Below the pieces are notes generated by a model. That model was not told the origin of the DNA. It did not search any database and saw only the letters and a list, made by a program, of their open reading frames with translations. The position numbers were made by a program, and so were the translations under genes. From assembly GCF_000739735.1 (NCBI RefSeq), contig NZ_BBJF01000006.1, positions 585,518 to 649,517 of the forward strand: a stretch of 64,000 nt of DNA, in the 5' to 3' direction. Shown here piece by piece: positions 17,847 to 26,175 of this stretch. Position 1 is the first letter of the stretch. Each line of letters opens with the position of its first letter. Source of the stretch: Paraburkholderia ginsengisoli NBRC 100965 (GTDB taxonomy: Bacteria; Pseudomonadota; Gammaproteobacteria; Burkholderiales; Burkholderiaceae).

Positions 17847-18533
17847 ATGCTGGGGAATCTCGAACTCATCTCCCGTCTGGTGCTGGCCGCCGCGCTCGGC
17901 AGTGTGATCGGCTTTGAGCGGGAGCGGCTCTCGTGGGCGGCGGGGCTGCGCACGCACATGCTGGTCTGCGTCGGCTCGGCGCTCATCATGATCGTGTCGG
18001 CCTATGGCTTCGCCGAAGTGCTGAGCGGCGAACACGTCGTGCTCGATCCGTCGCGGATGGCCGCTCAGGTGGTGTCGGGGATCGGCTTTCTCGGCGCGGG
18101 CTCGATCCTGCTGCGCGGCGAGATCGTGCGCGGACTGACGACAGCGGCGAGCCTCTGGTCGGTCGCCGCGATCGGCCTCGCGGTCGGCGGTGGACTGTAC
18201 ACGGCGTCGATCGCGGCGACCATCATCATTCTGATCATCCTCGCCGGCATCAAGCCGCTCGAGCGCCGCTTCATCACGGTCAAGCAACGGCGCCAGGTGA
18301 CGATGCTCGTCGAGCGCGGCGCGATGACGTTTCACTCGCTGCACGACGAACTCGGCGCCGCAAGCCCGCGCGTCAAGCAGTTCGTGATGCAGCAAAGCGA
18401 CGACTCGCCCGAGTGCGACGAAGTGATGATCACGCTGCATCGCGTGTCGAATACGGAATACGAGGCGATCTGCGCGCGCTTGCGTCAACTGCACGGCGTG
18501 AGGCAGTTCCGGCAGGACGAGGTGTCATCTTAA
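17847..18533 (+). CDS. MgtC/SapB-family inner-membrane protein
   Basis: A 228-residue membrane protein. The N-terminal half (about residues 1-135) has four to five hydrophobic helices with the family phrases GSVIGFERERLSWAAGLRTH and VVSGIGFLGAGSIL. The C-terminal half (about 140-228) is a soluble ACT-like domain. The ribosome site AAGGAGGAAAA is unusually strong and just ahead of the ATG at 17847. MgtC proteins support growth at low magnesium and can modulate F-type ATPase; the role here is inferred only from the family. Confidence 0.92.
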   Translation: MLGNLELISRLVLAAALGSVIGFERERLSWAAGLRTHMLVCVGSALIMIVSAYGFAEVLSGEHVVLDPSRMAAQVVSGIGFLGAGSILLRGEIVRGLTTAASLWSVAAIGLAVGGGLYTASIAATIIILIILAGIKPLERRFITVKQRRQVTMLVERGAMTFHSLHDELGAASPRVKQFVMQQSDDSPECDEVMITLHRVSNTEYEAICARLRQLHGVRQFRQDEVSS

Positions 18534-18666
18534 AAAGGCGAAAATCGTCGGCGAATGGCTTCGGCAGGGGCGGGCGGCCATGCGACAATGCGGTCTCGAA
18601 AAATTCCAGTGGCATTGACGAGCGGTGCTCGGCGCCTGCTTTACGGCGACGACCGCTTTTTTCTCT

Positions 18667-20055
18667 ATGGCAGATTCCGTAGCAACCAGGCAGTCCCGGC
18701 CTCCGCGTGTCGCTTCGAAAAAGCGGCGCCAGGCCACCGTCTCGAGTGACACCGAAAACAAACTGGCGCGCGCCGCGCGCTCGGCACAACGCCTCGCGCA
18801 ACTGAGCAGCGCATCCCGCGACGACAGCACCCTCGACCTGTTCCCCGACGATCCCACCCGCGCCACGCTGGAAGCGATGAACATCGACATCCGGCAAGGC
18901 ACGCTGCATGGCTTTGAGTTACCCGATGTGGTGCTGGCGGCGGTCGGCGCGATCGATGCCGGCGACGGCGTGCTGCTCGACGCGAAGGCTGCGCGTCGCG
19001 CGCCTCGCAGCGTCAGGGCCGACGAGCCGGTGCCCGTCAACGCGCAGTTGAGCGGGCTCGAAATCGAGCCGGCGATGCCGGCTTTCCCTGCTGGCGAGCA
19101 AGCGGCTGCCGCGGATGCTGCGGGTGCGAAGCCGCCCGCGCAAGTGGCCTTCGATGCCGGTGAGAAACCGGCGGCGTCGGCACGCGAAACGGCTGCACCG
19201 CCTACGTCCGCGATGGCGGCGGCGACGGTTGCGCGCAGTGTGACCGCGCTGCGTCAGGCGGCCGAACCCGCGGCGGGTGACTCGGTGGCGTCGTCGAAGC
19301 TGGGGGGAAGCAGGCCGGCGCCGCAGCGCTTCGCCGCGACTTTCGCGAAGGCAGCGACGGCTTCGCGCGAAGCGGCCGCGACGGGAAGCGAGACGGCGGC
19401 GGGTAAGTCTGCCGAAGGCACTCCGGTGAAAGCAGGTGCCGCGGAGACCGGTTCGGCCGACGCTACCGAACCGGGCGAGCCTGCGAGCCCCAAGGCGGAC
19501 GCGAAGCCGTTGACCAATGTGTCCGCGTCCACGTCCGCCGCCGAGGCTAACGCCGCATTCGCCACGCCCTGGCGGGAGGCGCCGCGCGCCGAAGCGGCGG
19601 CCGCCGCGCTGCGTGCCGCGCCGGAACTCGATCGCGCACGGGCCACGGCCTTTGCCGATACCGTCGACGCGTTATACGGCGTGATCGCCGATCAGCGCCG
19701 CGCAGCGACCGATCATTCGCGTCGCATGAAGTGGATGCTGTCGATCGTGGTGGGCGCGCTGCTGGCGACGGTGGCGATCGGCATCACGCAGACTTTGCTC
19801 CTGATGCGCCTCACGCGCGAGACCACGGCGCAACAGCAGCGCATCGAACAGATGATGCAAAACCAGCAGGCGGCCATGGCGAGTTTGCTCGACACGCACA
19901 TCGCGGTGGCCAACGCGGCGGCGGCCAATGGCGCCACCGCGGCTGCGACGACGCCCGCCGCGAATCAAGCCGCCGCAACCGCAACGACGGCCCGCGGCAA
20001 GCGCGGCGCGCGAGCATTGCATGAGTACGGGGCGAAAGCCGGTAGCCCGGGCTGA
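18667..20055 (+). CDS. Unknown Ala-rich single-pass membrane protein, 462 aa
   Basis: Not recognised. The N-terminus is basic (Arg/Lys-rich, residues 1-35), followed by a segment containing DDSTLDLFPDDP and IDIRQGTLHGFELPD that looks like a folded or conserved module. A long Ala/Pro/Glu low-complexity stretch (about 120-330) follows, then one transmembrane helix (about 355-380, KWMLSIVVGALLATVAIGIT) and a short coiled-coil with repeated Gln. The topology suggests a cytoplasmic N-terminal domain on a flexible linker. The ATG at 18667 has a poor ribosome site; GTG at 18625 is a possible alternative. Function unknown. Confidence 0.72.
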   Translation: MADSVATRQSRPPRVASKKRRQATVSSDTENKLARAARSAQRLAQLSSASRDDSTLDLFPDDPTRATLEAMNIDIRQGTLHGFELPDVVLAAVGAIDAGDGVLLDAKAARRAPRSVRADEPVPVNAQLSGLEIEPAMPAFPAGEQAAAADAAGAKPPAQVAFDAGEKPAASARETAAPPTSAMAAATVARSVTALRQAAEPAAGDSVASSKLGGSRPAPQRFAATFAKAATASREAAATGSETAAGKSAEGTPVKAGAAETGSADATEPGEPASPKADAKPLTNVSASTSAAEANAAFATPWREAPRAEAAAAALRAAPELDRARATAFADTVDALYGVIADQRRAATDHSRRMKWMLSIVVGALLATVAIGITQTLLLMRLTRETTAQQQRIEQMMQNQQAAMASLLDTHIAVANAAAANGATAAATTPAANQAAATATTARGKRGARALHEYGAKAGSPG

Positions 20056-20259
20056 TCGGCCGACACCGCCGCGCCGGCGCCAGCCGGTAGCGGCGGCTTG
20101 CTTCTACAACCCACATCACCGTTCCCGTCTCGCCGGATAGGCGCCGTAAGGCACTCGCCCGCCGCCCCCCGCTTCGCAACCCCACTCGGCGTTTTACACT
20201 CCCCCCTGCTGTTGCGAAGCCGGACCGGATACGCCAGCGCATCTTCTGACGGAGCCACC

Positions 20260-20568
20260 ATGCCGACCAGCGAGCACAAATATTCCATCGACGAACTGCT
20301 GGGCGCGCTGCTGCGCGATCAGGGCATCCACGAAGGCCATTGGGCGTTGAACATCGAGTTTTCGGCGACCGGGGCGACCGTCAAACCCCAGGACGATCCC
20401 ACACGGACGTTGCCGGGTTTGATCGTGTCCGTGAATAGCGCGACGTTGCTGTGTGCGGACAGCGCCGCAGCCGGCGCTGTGGACGCAGCTGTCGTCAATC
20501 CGCGCAAAGCCGCGCCGCGCGCCAAACCGGCGCGGAACCGGAAGCCTGTTTCGACCACCCTGCAATAG
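20260..20568 (+). CDS. Hypothetical small protein, 102 aa
   Basis: Not recognised. The first 70 residues (EHKYSIDELLGALLRDQGIH, EGHWALNIEFSATGATVKP, PGLIVSVNSATLLCAD) look like a small folded αβ domain, and the last 30 are Ala/Lys/Arg-rich and probably disordered. The ATG at 20260 follows GGAG at 20251-20254. It lies downstream of the 462-residue membrane protein on the same strand, 204 bases away. No functional inference is safe. Confidence 0.65.
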   Translation: MPTSEHKYSIDELLGALLRDQGIHEGHWALNIEFSATGATVKPQDDPTRTLPGLIVSVNSATLLCADSAAAGAVDAAVVNPRKAAPRAKPARNRKPVSTTLQ

Positions 20569-20691
20569 CCAATACTTTCGACCCTGGATCTGTGAAAACG
20601 GGGACGTTGTCGGGATGCAACGCACCATCCCCGGAAAAAGCTGCGGCATCACACCACACCCGAAAAATTGCTGCATTGCACTAGCTTTTGC

Positions 20692-20732
20692 CTAGGGAAA
20701 ACCCTATACTTAGCCTTAAGGGAAAATCCTAG
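20692..20732. promoter_or_regulatory. Pair of near-palindromic CTAGGGAAAACCCTA-type sites
   Basis: Two related elements, CTAGGGAAAACCCTA (20692-20706) and TAAGGGAAAATCCTAG (20717-20732), lie 28-70 bases before the start of the 52-residue gene. The spacing of 25 bases between equivalent points and the dyad symmetry of each suggest a protein-binding site or promoter element. No known regulator is assigned. Confidence 0.45.
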
Positions 20733-20759
20733 TAATGCAGCAACCAACCGGGAGTCGCC

Positions 20760-20918
20760 ATGAGCTTCATTTTTGCACTGTTCCAAAAGGTCAGCGACCT
20801 CTTTGCGTCGCCCCACCTGCCGATGGATTCGGACTATTCGTACGAAGCGCGTAGCCGCGAATCCGAACGTATGCGCCGCGCGCAAGCTACGTTGTTTGGC
20901 GTCAAGCTGACCGACTAA
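20760..20918 (+). CDS. Small conserved-looking protein, 52 aa
   Basis: A 52-residue open frame with a ribosome site (GGGAG, 20750-20754) and a following hairpin terminator, so it is probably a real gene. The protein has a hydrophobic amphipathic N-terminus (MSFIFALFQKVSDLF) and a charged C-terminal half (YEARSRESERMRRAQ). It resembles in size and layout the small DUF3563-like proteins of Burkholderia, but I cannot confirm the family. Two palindromic repeats lie in its promoter region. Confidence 0.6.
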   Translation: MSFIFALFQKVSDLFASPHLPMDSDYSYEARSRESERMRRAQATLFGVKLTD

Positions 20919-21358
20919 AAGCCAGGCAGTACTGTCCTGAGCGCGGAGCACCGCGCGGGGACGCGCACTTCGGGTGCGCATCGCATGATTGAAGCCACTG
21001 TTCGCGAAACGCGTGCCGTGGCTTTTTGTTTTTGGCGAGTCGGGCGGAACCGCGCCTCTTGCCAAATATTTCTCCGACGAAATGAGTGTAACGGCGGCTG
21101 ACATCCAGCCGACACCTCCGGCGCTCGATCGTCGGCGCAGACCTTTACTGACGGGGCGCAAGCGTGAAAACGACGCGCCGCCATCCGGCCCCTTCAGTGA
21201 AATGCCCGCTTACAAGTGCTCACGTCTTCATGCGGTTTGCGCCGCTAAAGTTGGTTTCAAGCGTACGGCGTCGGGTTCGAACCCGAACACGCAGTTCGAA
21301 GATGAAGGTTGACGAACACGCACGCTGGCTTGAAACAACACTTTGACGGGAGATCACT
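20919..21358. other. Structured intergenic region
   Basis: 440 bases without a convincing gene. It holds a hairpin GCGCAC-TTCGG-GTGCGC (20963-20979), a likely terminator for the 52-residue gene (next entry), a 16-bp perfect palindrome TCGGGTTCGAACCCGA (21271-21286), and a wide inverted repeat GTTTCAAGC (21254-21262) / GCTTGAAAC (21328-21336) around it. The last two may belong to the promoter or 5' leader of the small secreted protein at 21359. Confidence 0.5.
20992..21031 (+). terminator. Hairpin terminator of the 52-aa gene
   Basis: Stem AAGCCAC (20992-20998) / GTGGCTT (21018-21024), with CGCG/CGCG pairing inside the loop, followed by a T-rich tail (TTTTTGTTTTT). Good factor-independent terminator on the plus strand. 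Confidence 0.75.
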
Positions 21359-21658
21359 ATGAAAACCTTTAACAAGACTTCGCGTTCGATCATTGCAACC
21401 CTGCTCGCTGGCGGCGCGTTGCTCGCGGCCGGCAGCGCCATCGCCCAGGAACGGGTGGTGGTCGGGAACGGCTACGGCCCGGCGGTGTACGGGCAGCCGC
21501 ACATGATGCCGGTGGGTTTGTCGATCAACATCGGCTGGCACGGCGATCGTTACTACGACGGCCACCGTTACTGGGACCACGACGACTGGATGCGCAATCA
21601 TCCGCACGACCGCGATCCGCGTCATCACGACGACCATCGCGGGCCGCATCACGGCTAA
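21359..21658 (+). CDS. Small secreted His/Asp-rich protein, 99 aa
   Basis: A 99-residue protein with a clear Sec signal peptide (residues 1-29, SIIATLLAGGALLAAGSAIA then QE). The mature part has a short Gly/Tyr-rich stretch and a C-terminus dominated by His, Asp and Arg (HPHDRDPRHHDDHRGPHHG). The His/Asp-rich tail suggests metal binding, but that is inference. GGGAG at 21348 precedes the ATG at 21359. A hairpin terminator follows. Confidence 0.8.
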   Translation: MKTFNKTSRSIIATLLAGGALLAAGSAIAQERVVVGNGYGPAVYGQPHMMPVGLSINIGWHGDRYYDGHRYWDHDDWMRNHPHDRDPRHHDDHRGPHHG

Positions 21659-21699
21659 TGCGTGCATGACGACGCCGCGCCCCGCGGCGTGAAGTCCAC

Positions 21700-21732
21700 A
21701 AAGCCGGTCCTTCCTCGCGGAAGACCGGCTTT
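21700..21732 (+). terminator. Hairpin terminator
   Basis: Inverted repeat AAAGCCGGTCCTTCC (21700-21714) / GGAAGACCGGCTTT (21719-21732) with one bulged base and a TCGC loop, ending in TTT. It ends the transcript of the secreted His-rich protein. Confidence 0.85.
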
Positions 21733-21806
21733 GTCACGTTCGGGCTTGCAAACAGGTGCGCTGCGCTATGCTTCAAGGCTTTTATCGACGGCAGCGGGAG
21801 AGCGGC

Positions 21807-22721
21807 GTGAGCAAGGCAACTATTGGTGTAGTGGGCACGGGGTTGATGGGCGTCGGCATTGCGACGCAAAGCGCGCTGCACGGCTACAGGACGATCGTGC
21901 ATGACGTCGATCCGGCGCGCCTCGCGAGCGTCGCGCCAAAAGCGGAAGCGGTGCTGGACGAATTGATCGACGCCGGACGCATCGACGCGACGGCTAAACA
22001 CGCGGCGCTCGCGCGCATCGAAACGCATGCGCAGCTCGCCGTGATGGCGTCGGCGCAATTCGTGATCGAGGCGATTCCCGAGGTGCTCGAACTGAAGCAT
22101 CGGCTGTATGCGGCGCTGACCGCGCTGCTCGCCGACGACGCGATTCTCGCGAGCAACACGAGCGGCTTTCCTCCCGATCAACTGGTCGCGCCGCTGCGCG
22201 CGAAAGAGCGCTTTGTGATCGCGCATTTCTGGAATCCGCCGCACATGATCCCGCTCGTCGAAGTCGTGCCGGGCACGGCGACCGCGCCGGAAGTGACGCA
22301 ACGAACCGCCGATCTGATGAGCGCGATCGGCATGGAGCCGGTGGTGCTGGCGAAGGCGATTCCGGGTTTCGTCGGTAACCGCTTGCAGTTCGCGGTGTTG
22401 CGCGAGGCGTTGAACATCGTGCGTTCGGGCGCGGCGACGCCGGATGTGGTCGACCGGGTGATGAAGGCGTCGCTGGGTCGCCGTTGGGGGATCGTCGGGC
22501 CGCTCGAAGGCGCGGACATGGGCGGGCTCGATACCTTCCTCGATATCGCCTCGCATCTGATGCCGGAACTCGCCAAAGATGAAGACGTGCTGGACCTGCT
22601 GCGCGAGAAGGTCGAGGCGGGGCGCGTCGGCATACGCAGCGGCGCGGGGTTCTATGATTGGGACGACGCGCATCTGGCGCAGGTCAAGGAAGGACGCAAG
22701 CGCGTGATCAGCCGGGGCTGA
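21807..22721 (+). CDS. 3-hydroxyacyl-CoA dehydrogenase family NAD-dependent oxidoreductase
   Basis: A 304-residue two-domain dehydrogenase. The Rossmann loop GVVGTGLMGVGIA is at residues about 6-18, the conserved ASNTSG near 118, the catalytic His in AHFWNPPH near 142, and the C-terminal helical domain starts with GFVGNRLQ near 188. The length and single C-terminal domain resemble carnitine or L-gulonate 3-dehydrogenases rather than fatty-acid oxidation enzymes. The start is GTG at 21807 with GGAG at 21797-21800; the ATG-led longer frame from 21756 is less likely. No partner genes are adjacent, so the substrate is open. Confidence 0.85.
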   Translation: MSKATIGVVGTGLMGVGIATQSALHGYRTIVHDVDPARLASVAPKAEAVLDELIDAGRIDATAKHAALARIETHAQLAVMASAQFVIEAIPEVLELKHRLYAALTALLADDAILASNTSGFPPDQLVAPLRAKERFVIAHFWNPPHMIPLVEVVPGTATAPEVTQRTADLMSAIGMEPVVLAKAIPGFVGNRLQFAVLREALNIVRSGAATPDVVDRVMKASLGRRWGIVGPLEGADMGGLDTFLDIASHLMPELAKDEDVLDLLREKVEAGRVGIRSGAGFYDWDDAHLAQVKEGRKRVISRG

Positions 22722-23083
22722 GCTTGCGTGATGCGACGCGGTGCACGCTGAGGCACGCTCGATGCGTTTGCATGCGTATGTCCGCAGCGTGCGCTGCGTG
22801 CCTGAACGTGAACGAATGTGGCAAAGGTGAATGTGGCCGGAGACAAACGGGCGCGTCCGAACACCTCCGTTTTCGCGCGTCGCAGAGGGCTCTGCGAAGG
22901 CGCCCCGAAGTGTCGCCACGGCGTCGCGAAAGAGCCACCAAAGCATCACCGAAGCATTGCCACCGCGCCGCTATCCTGAAAGCGGCGCGTCACACGCGAC
23001 GCTGCAAGACGTCGGCAGCAGCGCCCGCCACTCTGCGGTATAACTAGCCACTCCGCGTCACCCGTCAATTACAACGCCACCCT
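22722..23083. other. Gene-free spacer
   Basis: About 360 bases between two plus-strand genes. Short open frames overlap in several phases and show no family resemblance or ribosome site. I see no convincing gene, terminator or repeat. Confidence 0.5.
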
Positions 23084-23695
23084 ATGTCCCACTACTTCTA
23101 CGATCCCGCCGCCGGCCACGGTCTGCCGCACGACCCGTTCAAGGCCATCGTCGCGCCGCGTCTGATCGGCTGGATTTCTTCGCGCGACGCCGAGGGCACG
23201 TTGAACCTCGCGCCGTATAGTTTCTTCGGCGCATTCGCCACCTTCCCGCCGATCATCGGTTTCTGCAGCGAAGGCCGCAAGGACAGCGTCAGCAACATCG
23301 AAGCCACCGGCGAATTCGTCTGGAATCTCGCGACCCGGCCGCTCGCCGAGCAGATGAACCGTTCGTCTGCGCCGGTCGCGCCGCACGTCGACGAATTCGA
23401 ACTCGCCGGCTTGACGCCCGCGCCCGGGCGCAACGTCGCGGTACCGCACGTCGCCGAATCGCCGGCCGCGCTGGAATGCAAGCTGCTGCAAGTGGTGCGT
23501 CTGCACGCGCTCGACGGCACGCCGATGGACAACTATCTGTCGCTCGGCCAGGTGGTCGGCGTGCACATCAACGAGGCCTATCTGAAAGAAGGCCTGTTCG
23601 ACACGCAAGCCGCCCAGCCGATCATGCGTGCCGGCTATCGCGCCGACTACGCGCAAATCGGCGAGATGTTCCAGATGTTCCGGCCGACCGCCTGA
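23084..23695 (+). CDS. Flavin reductase-like FMN-binding protein
   Basis: A 203-residue protein of the flavin reductase/DIM6-NTAB family. Family features are RLIGWISSRDAEGTLNLAPYS (residues about 27-47), FFGAFATFPPIIGFCS and the later VSNIEATGEFVWNLAT. It binds FMN in a split-barrel fold and may reduce flavin for a monooxygenase or act as an oxidoreductase itself. No oxygenase partner is adjacent. The ATG at 23084 is the natural start. Confidence 0.88.
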   Translation: MSHYFYDPAAGHGLPHDPFKAIVAPRLIGWISSRDAEGTLNLAPYSFFGAFATFPPIIGFCSEGRKDSVSNIEATGEFVWNLATRPLAEQMNRSSAPVAPHVDEFELAGLTPAPGRNVAVPHVAESPAALECKLLQVVRLHALDGTPMDNYLSLGQVVGVHINEAYLKEGLFDTQAAQPIMRAGYRADYAQIGEMFQMFRPTA

Positions 23696-23880
23696 CAACA
23701 GCCGGACGTCTGAAGTACGCCGAACCGCGCCGTGCAATGCGGCGCGGCATCTATCGCATCATGTCTCCCGACGCGCCCACACGGGCAAAACCAGCGCCGC
23801 CGAACTGGCCTGCTTGATGCTTGCAACCGACGCTCCAACGCATCGTTTCAACCGCCGGCTCACTCTCCTGGAGCGCGATC

Positions 23881-24315
23881 ATGTCCACCGAATTCACCAC
23901 GCAATTCAGCCATGTCCGTCCGCAAGACACGTCCTACGTGGATCAGGGCTTACGCGACTTTTTTCTGTACCGCGATCTCGGCATCGCGCAGGCGACCGGC
24001 GGCAAGGTGCTCGCGCAACTCGTCAAGGCGAATCACGCACCAGAGCAAGGCACCGGCTGGCACCGTCATGAGGCCGACTTCCACATTGTGATCATGCTGA
24101 AGGGCTGGGCGCGCTTCATGTACGGCGACAAGGAGACGCTCGTCGCCGCCGGCGACTGTGTGCATCAGGCGCCGGGCATCGTGCACTATCTGTTCGATTA
24201 CTCGGAAGACATGGAGTACATCGAGATCGTGTCGCCGGCCGATTTCAAATCGATCGAAGTCGAAGGGCCGTGTGAAGTACCGGCGGTGAAGCCGTGGAAG
24301 AGTGTGACCGCTTGA
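23881..24315 (+). CDS. Cupin-domain protein
   Basis: A 144-residue single cupin. The metal-binding motif is visible as GWHRHEADFHIVIMLKG (residues about 59-75; two His, Glu and a later His) and the second motif as GDCVHQAPGIVH. Small cupins of this kind are mostly of unknown function. The ATG at 23881 follows CTGGAG; the longer frame from 23821 adds an unlikely leader. It is a single gene between the flavin reductase and the convergent PHA depolymerase. Confidence 0.85.
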   Translation: MSTEFTTQFSHVRPQDTSYVDQGLRDFFLYRDLGIAQATGGKVLAQLVKANHAPEQGTGWHRHEADFHIVIMLKGWARFMYGDKETLVAAGDCVHQAPGIVHYLFDYSEDMEYIEIVSPADFKSIEVEGPCEVPAVKPWKSVTA

Positions 24316-24434
24316 TCGCGATGGAAGACGGCATCGGCGGCGTGGGGTAGCCGCCAGTAGTGCACGACGTACAGGCGCGTGCACCACGCCATGCACATCA
24401 GACAAGCGCGGCGAACAAGCCCCCTCCCAGGCCA

Positions 24435-25955
24435 TTAACTCGCCGATGGTCGTCTGCGCGGCACTCGCGCCGCTGCTGGTTTTGCCCCGGTAGCCGTGCC
24501 GGCGGCAGTAGGGGCAGCAACACCGCCTTCGCCCTTGCCGTCCCCGCCAGCAGCGCCAACCCGATTCGCACCAACCCCCACCGGCTGTGTGTCGACTTCA
24601 ACTCCCAATTCCACATCGACCACCGCGGCAGCCGCCGGCGACGCTACCGCCACTTCAGCCGCACTCGCCGCAGGCATCCACACCGGCTGAATCGTGCGCG
24701 CCCGCGAACTTACCAGCACCGCACGCGGCTCGTTGTCGTAAATCACCGCCCGCACGCGCGGGTAAATGTGCCGCTCCCAGCGACGTCCGTTGAACACGCC
24801 GTAGTGCCCGACGCCGGTCTGCACGTGATGCGTCTTCAGATACGGCCGTAGCTTGTCGCACATGTCCTGTGCGGCGAGGGTCTGCCCGACCGCACAGATA
24901 TCATCCTTCTCGCCCTCGACGGTGAGCAACGCGGTCCGGCGAATCTTCGACGGGTCCACCAGGCGCCCCTCCACTTCAAGTGCGCGCAACGGCAGCGCGT
25001 GCCGCTGAAACACCGTGTCGACGGTCTCCAGATAGAAGTCAGCGGTCAGGTCCATCGTCGCAAAGTATTCTTCGTAGAACGTGTGAATTGCATCGGCTTT
25101 CGCCGGATCGCCCTTCGCGCGCTCGTAGTACATCGTTTCGAACGAGTCGACGTGGCGCGCGAGATTCATCGACATGAACGCGCTCAACTGCATGAAGCCC
25201 GGATACACGCGACGATGCGCGCCCGCGAACCCGAACGGCACCGCGCTGATCAGATTCTGCTCGAACCACTCGATCGGCTTGCTCTTCGCCAGCTCGTTGA
25301 CGCGCGTCGGATTGATGCGCGTATCGAGCGGCCCGGCCATCAGGATCATGCTGGCTGGCTGGTCGGGATGATCGTCGGCGGCCATCAGCGCGACCGCCGC
25401 GAGCGCGGCGACGGTCGGCTGACACACCGCCAGCAGGTGCGAGCCCGGCCCAATCTTCTCCGTGAAGTCGATCACGTGCTGCACGAATTCGTTGAAGCCG
25501 AAGCGGCCCTGGCTCAGCGGCACGTCGCGCGGATTGTGCCAATCGGTGATGTACACGTCGTGGTCGGCCAGCATCGTGCGCACAGTGCCCCGCAGCAGCG
25601 TCGCAAAGTGACCCGACATCGGCGCGAGCACCAGCACGCGCGGCTGCGGCGTCGACGGCGTGATCTCCTTGCGGAAATGCAGCAGCGAACAGAACGGCGT
25701 GTGCGCGATGATTTCTTCGACGACGTCCACCTGCCTGCCTTCCGTCACCACGCTGTCGATGCCGAACGGCGGACGCACGGGCGTGAGTCCGGCCAGCGTC
25801 AACAGTTCGCAGGCCGCGCGCAGCGAGCGGCCGTGCGACGTGTCGCCGAACGCGGGCCATGCGTCGAGAGAATGCTTCATCAGTGCCGCGCCGTGCCGCA
25901 TTGGCAACATCATGTCGGCGCAGGCCTGGTATGCAGGGTATGCGAACAGGTTCAT
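24435..25955 (-). CDS. phaZ: Intracellular polyhydroxyalkanoate depolymerase
   Basis: A 506-residue PhaZ-type depolymerase that breaks down stored poly-3-hydroxybutyrate in the cytoplasm. The lipase-like box has Cys instead of Ser (LLAVCQPTVAAL, near residue 185), as in intracellular PhaZ enzymes. Other hallmarks are APMSGHFATLLRGTV, TDWHNPRDVP and GHYGVFNGRRWE near the C-terminal His. The core family length is about 410-420 residues; here about 80 extra residues at the C-terminus (Ala/Val/Gly-rich, ending in basic RVPRRRPSAS) form an unusual tail. The gene has no adjacent pha genes. Confidence 0.93.
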   Translation of the reverse strand: MNLFAYPAYQACADMMLPMRHGAALMKHSLDAWPAFGDTSHGRSLRAACELLTLAGLTPVRPPFGIDSVVTEGRQVDVVEEIIAHTPFCSLLHFRKEITPSTPQPRVLVLAPMSGHFATLLRGTVRTMLADHDVYITDWHNPRDVPLSQGRFGFNEFVQHVIDFTEKIGPGSHLLAVCQPTVAALAAVALMAADDHPDQPASMILMAGPLDTRINPTRVNELAKSKPIEWFEQNLISAVPFGFAGAHRRVYPGFMQLSAFMSMNLARHVDSFETMYYERAKGDPAKADAIHTFYEEYFATMDLTADFYLETVDTVFQRHALPLRALEVEGRLVDPSKIRRTALLTVEGEKDDICAVGQTLAAQDMCDKLRPYLKTHHVQTGVGHYGVFNGRRWERHIYPRVRAVIYDNEPRAVLVSSRARTIQPVWMPAASAAEVAVASPAAAAVVDVELGVEVDTQPVGVGANRVGAAGGDGKGEGGVAAPTAAGTATGAKPAAARVPRRRPSAS

Positions 25956-26175
25956 AACCTTCGCACGAATGCAGAAAAAGGAAGGAGCCCGAATAGAGGC
26001 AAGTCATGTGCCATGCATGCCTGTTGACGGGCCCGACTGCGCGTGCACGTTGGCATAGCATTTGCGCGAGTCGGTACAACGGGCCGAAAGTGCCGCGCTT
26101 TGGTGCGTGCGCGCACGGCGGCGTGCATGCCTGGGTTCAGGCGTCGGCCGGGCGCGTCATCTGGAGGAGAAACGT

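Noticed and set aside
21271..21286. GGGTTCGAACCC looks like a tRNA T-arm
   Set aside because: With a seven-base T-loop the stem does not pair, and no acceptor, D or anticodon arm is present at the right distance. It is a simple DNA palindrome.
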